Source of the DNA: an uncultured Cytophagales bacterium
Lineage (GTDB): Bacteria; Bacteroidota; Bacteroidia; Cytophagales; Cyclobacteriaceae
Length of the DNA: 64,000 bases
Assembly: GCA_913057175.1 (NCBI GenBank)
Contig: CAJXNP010000015.1
Span: 62,001 to 126,000 of the forward strand
Reading direction: 5' to 3'
Shown here: positions 20,661-29,509 of the stretch, piece by piece
Numbering within the stretch: position 1 is the first letter of the stretch
Layout: every line of letters begins with the position of its first letter
Program-made: the position numbers and the translations under genes
Notes under the pieces: generated by a model
What the model saw: the letters and a program-made list of their open reading frames with translations, nothing else
Told to the model about the DNA's origin: nothing
Databases searched by the model: none

Positions 20661-22847
20661 TTAAGATACAAAATTTGGAGAAATTCCTTGTTCGTATTGT
20701 TTTTCTAATTCCCGAATACGTTCCCTGGCCAAGGCTTTTTTCTCTTTCACTCTTTTTATTAATGCCTTGAATTCAGGCATATCCCACATTCCTTCATATA
20801 GATGGAAATGGGGCAAAAATGTGAACACATTCGAATAAGGATTTTGTTTTTCCAGCTGCAGGAGAACGCTAATGGACTTTTCATATTCTCCTGATGCAGC
20901 ATAAAGCTCAGCTAGTTCAAAGTCAGGGTTAGATGAGGATTTTATTTTTTTCTCCATTAGATATTTTGAATACTGCTTCCATTCTTTTTTATGACCTGTT
21001 TTGAAGTAGGCATATAACAGGTTCACATCTACCCCAACCGTGTCAAGCTCGACAAAATCAATGTGAAAACCCTGTTTCTGCTGATAAAAATAGATAGCTG
21101 AATCATACTTTTGCATCATCGAATACAGCATACTTTTCCAGCCATAATACCAATTCAATTCATTTGCAATATTTGAACCCTTGACAGAATTATATACTGA
21201 ATCCAAAATTGAATTTGATTTTTCAAATTTACCACGAACAACATTCAGCCAGGCAAGGGGACCATTCAATTGAATTATTTCCGGGGAAATCTTCCTGTGA
21301 TAAATAATTAGTTCCTCAGCATTTTGATAATCCTCCACTCCTAAATAAAATGAACCCAATGTGAAAATTATTTCTGGCAACAGAACCCCATTTCTTTCAT
21401 AGTATTGAGCTTTCTTGATATACTGAAATGCCTGAACAACATCACCTTTTTCCTCGAATAGGATTTGTGCAAGGCTAATATGTGATTCAACTAAATTGTT
21501 TTGAAGTGATATAGCTTTGTTGAGATACTTAATGGCTGAATCCGCAAAATGATGAAATCGAAAATAATCTCCTGTTAAAACATATGCCATGGCTAAATCA
21601 GGATCGTACCGGATAGCTTTATTTGCATACATCTTCATACTGTCCGCATGTTCATATATGTATTTTGAGGATGTTGCCCCCCATTTGCTTTTACTTTTAT
21701 GAATTTCACCGAGACCCACATATGCAAGTGCAAAAGTGGAATCGATCATCAGAGCTTCCTTATAAAAATTTTCAGCTCTTATCAAATCTTTGTTCGCGTA
21801 TTCAATCAGAAAATTTTCATAGTATTTTTTACCCCGGAGATACAGGTCAAAAGCAGAAAAGTTAATTGTATGGATTCGAGCCATATTTTTTTCTTCTTCA
21901 GGATTAAGATTTACTTTCAATTCTGAAGTGACATCAATCGCTACCCTATTCATAATATTAAAAATATCATTGAGTGGTTGGGTGTATTGACGGGACCAGA
22001 TATTCTTGTCCTTTGCTATATCAATAATATTTGTGGTAATGCGCACCTGGTTATTATACTTCTGAACGCTTCCCGTCATGATGTAGGAAACTTCCAGCTC
22101 CCGGCCTATCTCTTGAATTGGTTGATCTGAATCTTTGTATGGATCGGTTGATGTCCTGGGCGAAACCCGAAGCTTTTCAATTGTAGATAAATTGCTAATG
22201 ATCGATTCGACAACCCCATCCGCAAAATATTGGTTCTCTTCGTCGTTGCTTAGATTATCAAAATAAAGGACAGCAATAGATTTTTCCGCTATGGAAAGTT
22301 GGGGCTTACTATGGTATTTATTCGCGATAAGAAATGCTGCTACCAAGCCAATTACGATAAAACAAACTGCACTAAATATGATCAGATTGGAAAATTTGTT
22401 TTTCTTTTTATATTCATCTTTTTCATCGGATCTTTCTTCAACTTTTTCGATACTATCATCAAGCACATCTTCCGATAACCTGATCTCACCGGGCGTAGTC
22501 CCGTAGTACTTTCTAAAACAAGTGTTAAAATAGGTTGGGCTGCTAAAACCAACCTTATAGGCTATTTCTGATACAGTGCCAATATCATTCTTTAAATACT
22601 CCATGGCCTTTTCCAACCTGGTTTCGCGAATGAACTGGCTAATGTTTTTGCCCGTCAGGGGTCTCAGCTTCCTAAGGATCTGGAACCTGCTGATTGCCAT
22701 CTCATTTGCGAGTTCATTTACCCCAAAATTTTCATCAGATAGATTTGCCTCAATGGCATCTTTTATTTGATTCAGGAAGGCTTTATCCCTGGGAGTGAGA
22801 GATTTTGATTGGCTCCTTTCAGTTTTATTTCGGAGGTGGTCTTCCAT
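20661..22847 (-). CDS. AraC-type regulator fused to membrane helix, TolB-like domain and TPR repeats (copy 2)
   Basis: The 728-residue protein has the same order as its neighbour: AraC helix-turn-helix (about 25-125), membrane helix (about 152-174), TolB-like domain (IAVLYFDNLSNDEENQYFADGV, YIMTGSVQKYNNQVRI, IWSRQY) and TPR repeats. The DNA-binding halves are nearly identical (for example GKNISQFIRETRLEKAMEYL in both), while the TPR halves have diverged. This suggests duplication with the sensor part drifting and similar DNA targets kept. It is divergent from the SusC gene, 235 bases away, so control of that operon is a reasonable inference. No ligand is evident. Confidence 0.88.
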   Translation of the reverse strand: MEDHLRNKTERSQSKSLTPRDKAFLNQIKDAIEANLSDENFGVNELANEMAISRFQILRKLRPLTGKNISQFIRETRLEKAMEYLKNDIGTVSEIAYKVGFSSPTYFNTCFRKYYGTTPGEIRLSEDVLDDSIEKVEERSDEKDEYKKKNKFSNLIIFSAVCFIVIGLVAAFLIANKYHSKPQLSIAEKSIAVLYFDNLSNDEENQYFADGVVESIISNLSTIEKLRVSPRTSTDPYKDSDQPIQEIGRELEVSYIMTGSVQKYNNQVRITTNIIDIAKDKNIWSRQYTQPLNDIFNIMNRVAIDVTSELKVNLNPEEEKNMARIHTINFSAFDLYLRGKKYYENFLIEYANKDLIRAENFYKEALMIDSTFALAYVGLGEIHKSKSKWGATSSKYIYEHADSMKMYANKAIRYDPDLAMAYVLTGDYFRFHHFADSAIKYLNKAISLQNNLVESHISLAQILFEEKGDVVQAFQYIKKAQYYERNGVLLPEIIFTLGSFYLGVEDYQNAEELIIYHRKISPEIIQLNGPLAWLNVVRGKFEKSNSILDSVYNSVKGSNIANELNWYYGWKSMLYSMMQKYDSAIYFYQQKQGFHIDFVELDTVGVDVNLLYAYFKTGHKKEWKQYSKYLMEKKIKSSSNPDFELAELYAASGEYEKSISVLLQLEKQNPYSNVFTFLPHFHLYEGMWDMPEFKALIKRVKEKKALARERIRELEKQYEQGISPNFVS

Positions 22848-22998
22848 TTGATAGATAGATTAATATTCACAGTCTAAAAAGTACTTGGTTCACTTAATGC
22901 AACCCCAGGTAGTCGTTAATTTTTAAGTTAGCGATTTTAGTGCAGAAATTCATTAACAAATAATTATAAGAATTAACATCCAACTTGTCTGGTTTTAT

Positions 22999-23016
22999 TT
23001 ATCAATTCATTGATAA
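22999..23016. promoter_or_regulatory. 8-bp inverted repeat upstream of the SusC gene
   Basis: TTATCAAT and ATTGATAA flank a two-base centre in the 235-base region between the second AraC-TPR regulator and the SusC gene, 67-84 bases before the SusC start. Placement and symmetry suit an operator. The surrounding DNA is AT-rich, so chance symmetry is possible. Confidence 0.3.
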
Positions 23017-23082
23017 TAACCATAAAATACCTTATTTTTTAGTATAAAATCCTTTTTTGTGCATTTGTGCTTAACCTAACCA

Positions 23083-26000
23083 ATGATGAAATTAATTGAA
23101 TGGCTTCTTTACTTTTTTCCATTCAACTGGAAACTTATCATTTTGATCCTATCCACATCAATTCCTTTTTTATTTCCTTATCATGTTTTTAGTCAATCAA
23201 ATCTTTCCGGATACATCTATTCCATTGAAGACAATTCGCCTGTAGTTGGAGCTGCTATTTTCGACCCGGAAAATCAGAATGGAACACTATCGGATAATGA
23301 AGGTAATTTTGTACTTGATATTACAGACCGCTCTGACACGCTTAAAATTTCAGTCGTAGGTTTTCAGGATTTGGACTATCCAATTAATGGTCAGTCACAT
23401 GTATCCATAGCTTTGCAGCCTGAGACCCGGTTCCTGAATGAAGTAGTTATCACAGGATACAAATCACAAAGAAAGGAAGATATCACCGGAGCGGTTTCCA
23501 TTGTAAATGTGGAAGCAATGGAGGAATATCAGGCACCTTCCTTTGTTCAGCAACTCGAGGGCAGAGCCGCAGGTGTGCATATGTTTTATTCCGGAGAACC
23601 AGGATCACCAGTAGATATTCGAATTCGCGGAATAAGTTCCTTTACAGATAATGATCCTCTATATATCATTGACGGTGTTCCTGTAAAAGACCGCCAAATG
23701 AACTGGCTTAATCCAAATGATATAGAGCAGATGCAAGTATTAAAAGACGCTTCTGCTGCATCCATCTATGGAGCCCGAGCTAACAATGGGGTTATTATCA
23801 TTGAAACGAAAAAGGGAGTGGAAGGAAAAGTGAAGGTAAGTTACAATGGGTATTTTGGCTTTCAGCAACCTGTAAAGACCTTTGAAAATATTCTAATCCA
23901 GAACCCACTCGATTATGGAGAATATATTTGGCAAAGATACCAGAATGCAGGTTTGCCAATACCACCCCAATTTTCTAACATATTTGGTAGTGGTGTGAAG
24001 CCTGTTGTTCCTGATTACATCATAAAAGATGTTGGCTACATGGACGATGAAGTAAATGAAGATGACTACCTCTATCCGGAAAACCAGATTATAAAAGTTG
24101 ACAAAAGAGGTACCAACTGGAGTGATGAGTTGATAAGAAAGGCAATGATCACTGATCATAATATTGGTGTTTCTGGTGGAAACGAGAAGGGCCTTTATAA
24201 TTTTTCATTTGGCTATTTCCGACAAGATGGAACTGTTAAGTTCAATTATCTTGACAGGTATTCACTCAGGGTTAATAGCCAAATAGATGTTGGAGTTTTT
24301 ACATTTGGGGAAAATCTATTCCTATCAAGAACCCAACACGCATACCAGGATTATAACATCCGTAGCGCTATGCCCTTCCTTCCTGTCTATGATATAACCG
24401 GCAATTTTGCCGAGAGTGATTTTCTACAGAATCCCTATGCAACTATTTTCAGAAATAAGGATAATAAAACAACGTCTGAAAATATTTTAGGGAACATTTT
24501 TATAGAAGTAGAGTTACCATATTATTTCAAATTCAGAAGCAGTCTTGGTTTCCACTATGATATTCAAACCGATCTTAATTTTAGCTTTCCTGTTCCTACC
24601 TCCACTATTCCTCAAAATAATTTTAATGAGTCCTGGGGGAAATTCAATTCCCTAACCTGGACCAACACGCTTTCTTTTAATAAAAATTTTAATGATCACT
24701 ATATTGGATTTCTTGCCGGATGTGAAATTTTTAATTCCAAAGGCAGGTTTATAGATGGTTATCTTGCCGGATATCTTGAGACAGATATTAATGTCTGGTA
24801 TTTAAATGAAGCCATTGCCGAACCCGAGACAAAAAATGTATTAAGCGGTGGTGACATTGAAAAGCTGACTTCCATTTTTGGACAAATTGATTATCATTAC
24901 GATAACAGGTATTTGTTCAGCTTTACTCTCAGAAGGGATGGATCATCAAAATTTGGAACGAATAAATATGGCAATTTCCCATCCATCAGCGTAGGTTGGA
25001 GGCTATCTGAAGAATCCTTTTTTACGGATCAAACATGGTTATCCGAACTTAAAATCAGGGCAGGTTATGGTATCACAGGGGGGCAAAACATTCCCAGTGG
25101 AAATGCTTATGACATTTATGGGGGTCGAGGTCCCGATGAAGCGTTTTATGATTTATATGGTGTCAATAATGATCTAGTTGCTGGCCTGGCATTGAGCAAA
25201 TACGGAAACGATGAAACCCGCTGGGAAAGAAATAAATCCCTCAACCTTGGGCTTGATCTATCGCTAAAACAACAACTTGGAATTTCATTTGATTGGTACA
25301 TAAGAAATACAGACGGACTACTTTATAATCCGGTATTACCAGGAACAGCGGGTATTGCGGAGGCTCCATTTTTAAACGTTGCTGAAATTCAAAACAAAGG
25401 ATTTGATCTTACATTAAATTATCATTCCAACCTAGACAATAAGCTGTTATTTGAATTTGGTTTAACCCTCGGACATTACAAAAATGAAATTGTTAAAGTA
25501 AATAATGATGTGGATTTTTTCAGTGTTGATAATTTTTCCGGAATAGGTGTAAAAAATCTCAACCAGGTAGGTAATCCGATTTCCGGTTTTTATGGCTATA
25601 TATCAGATGGAATTTTTCAAAATCAAGAAGAAGTAGAACAGTACATCGGTCAACCTGGTAAGCAAATTGGAAGGTTACGGTTCGTGGATTTAGACAACGA
25701 CGAAGTTATTAGTTTAGAAGACAAAAAAATAATTGGAAACCCGCACCCTGACATAACTGCAGGCTTAAATTTTAAATTTCAATACAAAAGACTTGAATTC
25801 AATGCTTTACTTTATAGTTGGATTGGCAATGAGATTTTTAATAACACCTTGTTTTGGACAGAATTAAATGGTTTTGGCATTACCAATAAGAATATCGAAA
25901 CCTTAAGCCATTCATGGACTACCATGAATCCCAATGCCAAAATTCCCCGTCTGGATCAGGAAGATACTTACAGTACGAATTCCAGCACTTATTATGTAGA

Positions 26001-26253
26001 GAATGGGTCGTATTTGCGAGCGAAACTAATGCAATTAGGCTATAATTTTAGTAGCGATTGGTTAGCTAAGATAAAGCTTAGTCAATTACGGTTATACATA
26101 CAGGTACAAAATCTGTTTACCATTACAAATTATAAAGGGCTAGACCCCGTTATTTCACTTTCCGAAAATGACAAAGATTTACTGATGGGATATGATAATG
26201 GTGTTTATCCATCATCCAAATCATTTTCAATTGGCATGAATGTCATATTCTAA
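23083..26253 (+). CDS. SusC/RagA-type TonB-dependent outer-membrane transporter
   Basis: The 1056-residue protein has a signal peptide ending near HVFSQ (about residue 38). A carboxypeptidase-regulatory-like domain follows (LSGYIYSIEDNSPVVGAAIF to about 115), then the TonB plug (DITGAVSIVNVEAMEEY to about 240, including DIRIRGISSF, PLYIIDGVPV and SIYGARANNGVIIIETK). The rest is a large barrel ending SFSIGMNVIF with terminal aromatic Phe. It imports a ligand using TonB energy, with the SusD-like lipoprotein as lid. The SusD gene starts 9 bases downstream. A divergent membrane-bound AraC-TPR regulator lies upstream. A GH28 gene 3 kb away could point to pectin-type glycans, but that is weak. Confidence 0.95.
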   Translation: MMKLIEWLLYFFPFNWKLIILILSTSIPFLFPYHVFSQSNLSGYIYSIEDNSPVVGAAIFDPENQNGTLSDNEGNFVLDITDRSDTLKISVVGFQDLDYPINGQSHVSIALQPETRFLNEVVITGYKSQRKEDITGAVSIVNVEAMEEYQAPSFVQQLEGRAAGVHMFYSGEPGSPVDIRIRGISSFTDNDPLYIIDGVPVKDRQMNWLNPNDIEQMQVLKDASAASIYGARANNGVIIIETKKGVEGKVKVSYNGYFGFQQPVKTFENILIQNPLDYGEYIWQRYQNAGLPIPPQFSNIFGSGVKPVVPDYIIKDVGYMDDEVNEDDYLYPENQIIKVDKRGTNWSDELIRKAMITDHNIGVSGGNEKGLYNFSFGYFRQDGTVKFNYLDRYSLRVNSQIDVGVFTFGENLFLSRTQHAYQDYNIRSAMPFLPVYDITGNFAESDFLQNPYATIFRNKDNKTTSENILGNIFIEVELPYYFKFRSSLGFHYDIQTDLNFSFPVPTSTIPQNNFNESWGKFNSLTWTNTLSFNKNFNDHYIGFLAGCEIFNSKGRFIDGYLAGYLETDINVWYLNEAIAEPETKNVLSGGDIEKLTSIFGQIDYHYDNRYLFSFTLRRDGSSKFGTNKYGNFPSISVGWRLSEESFFTDQTWLSELKIRAGYGITGGQNIPSGNAYDIYGGRGPDEAFYDLYGVNNDLVAGLALSKYGNDETRWERNKSLNLGLDLSLKQQLGISFDWYIRNTDGLLYNPVLPGTAGIAEAPFLNVAEIQNKGFDLTLNYHSNLDNKLLFEFGLTLGHYKNEIVKVNNDVDFFSVDNFSGIGVKNLNQVGNPISGFYGYISDGIFQNQEEVEQYIGQPGKQIGRLRFVDLDNDEVISLEDKKIIGNPHPDITAGLNFKFQYKRLEFNALLYSWIGNEIFNNTLFWTELNGFGITNKNIETLSHSWTTMNPNAKIPRLDQEDTYSTNSSTYYVENGSYLRAKLMQLGYNFSSDWLAKIKLSQLRLYIQVQNLFTITNYKGLDPVISLSENDKDLLMGYDNGVYPSSKSFSIGMNVIF

Positions 26254-26262
26254 AATGGAGTC

Positions 26263-27945
26263 ATGAAAAAAACAGTTTACCGTGGTACTACAATTCTTTT
26301 TATCACAATACTTGTCATAAGTTGTGGAGAAGATTATCTCAATGTTCCCCCACAGGGATCTTTGGATGAAAACTCTATTGGTAATCCTGATGGAGTATTT
26401 AAATCTCTTGTATCCACCTATTCATTGTTGGATGGCAAAACAACTGGAAATACATCGGAAGGGGCTACTGGAAGTAATTGGCTATTAGGTAGTGTAGCAT
26501 CCGATGACGCATACTTAGGATCTACCAGAGGAGATCAGTCTGACAATTTCCTTCCCATCGAACTATATAAATGGAATGATAAAATCGGTGAACTTAATTT
26601 CAAATTTATAAATCTATATGAAGGCATTAAACGTGCCAATGCTACACTGAGATTAATGAATGAAGTAGAAGAATTATTAGAGTCTGACAGGAAAAGCTAT
26701 GAAGGCGAAATGAAATTCCTTAGGGCATTTTATCATTTTGAAGCTTACAAAATCTGGGGTGATATCCCCTACTATTTTGAAAATGACCTGGACTTTAAAA
26801 AAACCAAATCGAATCCTTTCCCGGTTATTATTGAAGACCTCATAACTGCAATTAAATTATTACCGGAAAACCAGGAAGCACATGGTAGAGTTACAAAGGG
26901 TGTTGCGCAGGCTTTTTTAGGCAAAGTTTATTTATACGATAAGGAGTTTGAAAAAGCTAAACTTTACTTTGATTTAGTTGAATCAAGTGGTAAATATTTC
27001 CTACAGGAATCCTTTCACAGTCCTTTCAGCGTGAATGGTGAAAACGGTTCTGAAATGATGTTTGCTTTTCAGGCTTCTGTCAATGACGGTGCTTCATTCG
27101 GGGCAAATAACAATCCGGATGTACTAAACTTCCCAAACGGACCTTTTGGTTGCTGTGGTTTTCATCAACCCTCACAAAATCTCGTCAATGCCTTCAAAGT
27201 AGATGAAAATGGACTTCCATTATTAGATAATTTTAATGATAAAGACCTGGATTCTACTGTTTTTGTTGACCCGCGACTTGATTGGACTGTTGGCAGAGAT
27301 GGAGTACCCTTTCTCAATTGGGGAATGCATGACCCTACCTGGATTCGTGACCGGGATTTTGCAGGGCCATTCAGCCCCAAAAAAAGTGTATATCACCAAG
27401 GAGCCGAAGAAAGTGGAACAGGCCCTTGGCTTAATCTTTATACATCTTTGAATTTCCACATTATGCGATATGCCGATGTCTTGTTGATGCTGGCTGAATG
27501 CGAGGTTGAGTTAAATAACCTGAATAGGGCAAGAGAATTAGTCAATCGCATTCGAATGAGAGCCGGAAATTATGTTCAAGGGGTAGGTACGGATTTATCT
27601 GATATTGAAACAACGATGAACGATCCGAACATCACCTGGGCCAAATACAGAATTGGCATGTATGAAAATGAATGGACTGACGAACAATTTGCAAGAAAAG
27701 CTGTTCGTTTTGAACGTCGTTTAGAACTCGCTATGGAAGGCCACAGGCTATTTGATCTCAGAAGATGGGAAATTGCCGAAAAGGTAATTAACGACTATTT
27801 GGATGTTGAAAAAGAAAAGCGTGAATATCTACAAGAAGCTACACTATTTGAAGAAAAACATAAGCTTTATCCATTCCCGGAAATTCAAGTATTGCTAAGC
27901 AAAGTAGACACTACACCTCAAATAGAACAAAACCCTGGTTATTAA
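26263..27945 (+). CDS. SusD/RagB-type nutrient-binding outer-membrane lipoprotein
   Basis: The 560-residue lipoprotein has lipobox VISC (Cys21). Family marks are YLNVPPQGSLDE after the signal, an EGIKRAN/LRAFYHFEAYKIWGDIPYYF helical region carrying TPR-like helices, and the C-terminal pattern RYADVLLMLAE, ARELVNRIRMRAG, RRLELAMEGHRLFDLRRW, finishing KLYPFPEIQVLLS and QNPGY. It binds the ligand at the cell surface and closes over the SusC barrel. It lies 9 bases after susC, as is usual for the pair. No extra surface glycan-binding protein or glycanase directly follows. Confidence 0.95.
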   Translation: MKKTVYRGTTILFITILVISCGEDYLNVPPQGSLDENSIGNPDGVFKSLVSTYSLLDGKTTGNTSEGATGSNWLLGSVASDDAYLGSTRGDQSDNFLPIELYKWNDKIGELNFKFINLYEGIKRANATLRLMNEVEELLESDRKSYEGEMKFLRAFYHFEAYKIWGDIPYYFENDLDFKKTKSNPFPVIIEDLITAIKLLPENQEAHGRVTKGVAQAFLGKVYLYDKEFEKAKLYFDLVESSGKYFLQESFHSPFSVNGENGSEMMFAFQASVNDGASFGANNNPDVLNFPNGPFGCCGFHQPSQNLVNAFKVDENGLPLLDNFNDKDLDSTVFVDPRLDWTVGRDGVPFLNWGMHDPTWIRDRDFAGPFSPKKSVYHQGAEESGTGPWLNLYTSLNFHIMRYADVLLMLAECEVELNNLNRARELVNRIRMRAGNYVQGVGTDLSDIETTMNDPNITWAKYRIGMYENEWTDEQFARKAVRFERRLELAMEGHRLFDLRRWEIAEKVINDYLDVEKEKREYLQEATLFEEKHKLYPFPEIQVLLSKVDTTPQIEQNPGY

Positions 27946-28050
27946 CCTTTCAAAATAAGGTTCATAAGTAAATTATTTTATCTAGCAAAAAGAAAACCGA
28001 CCCAAAAAAGTAGGCCGGCCTTCAATCTAATCTATCGTACTAAGAAGCTC

Positions 28051-28482
28051 TTAACTATCCAATGTTTTGATGATAACAACACCATTCCTGCCTCTCGAAC
28101 CATAGGTAGAGAGCGCTTCGGCATCGTTCATGACTCTTATTTTTCTCACATCACTTCCCTTGACCATGCGGTATATAAATGGGTAATCATATCCCATTTC
28201 TTTGCCATCAACAATGAACAATGGCGCTTCATTATTGAAAAACCTGATATTGTTGTTGATGGTAATTTTAGCTGACTGAAGATTACCCATTACCCGAATT
28301 TGAGGTACGTTTCTCAATACTTGTGTCAGGTCAGCATTTGATTTTTTGTGATCATTGACATTAGGAAGTAAATTGTCTGAAACACCTGGCAGATGGCTTG
28401 TTGAACAGGAACTAATTAAAACGATACATATTAGCGATACAGCAGTAAATGATATATTCTTAATTCTTTTAATTGACTTCAT
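28051..28482 (-). CDS. Lipoprotein with a stand-alone TonB-receptor plug-like domain
   Basis: The 143-residue protein has lipobox ISSC (Cys26) and a low-complexity linker. The rest aligns by eye with the second half of a SusC plug: IRVMGNLQSAKITIN, NEAPLFIVDGKEMGYDYPFIYRMV, DVRKIRVMNDAEALSTYGSRGRNGVVIIKT. Compare the PLYIIDGVPV ... SIYGARANNGVIIIET order in the SusC here. No barrel follows, so it is not a transporter. It could be a secreted plug-like mimic, an interaction partner of TonB receptors, or a degraded receptor remnant, although its own signal peptide and clean stop argue against a remnant. It is convergent with the SusD gene. Confidence 0.7.
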   Translation of the reverse strand: MKSIKRIKNISFTAVSLICIVLISSCSTSHLPGVSDNLLPNVNDHKKSNADLTQVLRNVPQIRVMGNLQSAKITINNNIRFFNNEAPLFIVDGKEMGYDYPFIYRMVKGSDVRKIRVMNDAEALSTYGSRGRNGVVIIKTLDS

Positions 28483-28608
28483 GGCTTGATTCTTTGTGTC
28501 TCCTTTGGTAAATGAGACAGGTTGAACATTTATTTAAACCTCCACACCCTGTAGGTCATAATCGAGTGATTTTTCCGCGAATTTTGGTTGTTTGATTGTC
28601 ATTAAAAA

Positions 28609-29181
28609 TTAGGGGATCAATGGATTCATAGGAGAAAACAGGCCTTCAGGATTTTCCATTTCTATCCATACATGCAAGGTCCACATGCTGAATTCCGTGT
28701 TGATTTCCCAGACATCTTCCCCTCCGGTAAATCCGTCAGGGGCGGGCTGCGGATTATTTAGATCAGCAATCGGAACTAAATATTCAACAGCGACAAATTC
28801 CATCTCGCCATTATCATCAGGTACAAACAAAAGTACCTCTGGTTTTTCATGTTCAAATGCATTGTCAACCAGGCTAGCTTTCAAATAGTGGTGGCCCATC
28901 CCGGTTCTGTAACCTGTTCCATCTACATCATATCCTCCGGCAACGGCTGCATCAAATTCTTTGTACGGCGCAATGGCAGTCTTTAACTCTTCCACCTCAA
29001 TTTCCCAGGTTTCCTGGTTGTCTTCATCACAACTGACAAATATGCCAGATAAGAATATCATCAAAATGACCAGACATAATGAAGAATAAACATTGGCCGC
29101 AAATAATGACGGCCCCTGTGAAAGTACATTCACATAATTTTTGAGTGCATCAATGGATGCATGTGTTTTTGAATTTTTCAT
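28609..29181 (-). CDS. Secreted hypothetical lipoprotein
   Basis: The 190-residue product begins with an unusually long N-region, then a hydrophobic stretch LVILMIFLSGIFVSC followed by DEDN, a plausible lipobox with Cys at about 51. A later start at the internal Met would give a short N-region, so the true start is unsure. The mature part is acidic and contains MGHHYLKASLVD, PEVLLFVPDDNGEMEFVAVEYLVP and WTLHVWIEMENPEGLFSPMNP. The MGHHY...PE.L.Y......L..VEY pattern recurs in unannotated bacterial envelope proteins as I remember them, and the two histidines could bind metal. Function is unknown. It lies 126 bases upstream of the plug-like lipoprotein gene on the same strand. Confidence 0.6.
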   Translation of the reverse strand: MKNSKTHASIDALKNYVNVLSQGPSLFAANVYSSLCLVILMIFLSGIFVSCDEDNQETWEIEVEELKTAIAPYKEFDAAVAGGYDVDGTGYRTGMGHHYLKASLVDNAFEHEKPEVLLFVPDDNGEMEFVAVEYLVPIADLNNPQPAPDGFTGGEDVWEINTEFSMWTLHVWIEMENPEGLFSPMNPLIP

Positions 29182-29509
29182 GGTTTTCGAATTTTTTATC
29201 TCTTTTCAGAGAGATGATTGAACAAATTTTGAATCCTATTTAAAGGTTTGAATCAAGTGGCCACTCAAATTCAAAAACCTGAAATAAAGTTGCATAAAAC
29301 CGGAAGATGGTAGGTAGAAACCCTGTTGCGATTCATTTAAAATAATTACATAGGTATTCCAATTATGTGCGTTTCTTGCAATTATGTGCAAAATGGGAGT
29401 ATTTCAACACCGAAACATGAGTGTGATGTTGTTTTATTTCTATCATTCTTAAATTTTGAAAGGCTGTCTTAGAAATCATCTTAAATTGCATTTCAAAGTC
29501 CCAAAAACT
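29182..29509. other. 328-base non-coding region between divergent genes
   Basis: The region holds an imperfect inverted repeat around GTGGCCAC (29257-29264) and, closer to the GH28 gene, two exact copies of CAATTATGTGC at 29360-29370 and 29379-29389. No convincing small gene is visible in it. It should contain the promoters of both flanking genes. Confidence 0.6.
29360..29389. promoter_or_regulatory. Direct repeat 2 x CAATTATGTGC upstream of the GH28 gene
   Basis: Two identical 11-base copies start 19 bases apart, and the second copy ends 120 bases before the chosen GH28 start at 29510. Direct repeats of about two helical turns are typical of AraC-type operators, and two AraC-type regulators are encoded 7-11 kb away. 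The link is inference. Confidence 0.35.

Noticed and set aside
27990-28035. Possible terminator between the SusD gene and the convergent lipoprotein gene (GGCCGGCC region)
   Set aside because: The flanking A-rich and GGCCGGCC segments do not form a convincing paired stem, so I do not list it.
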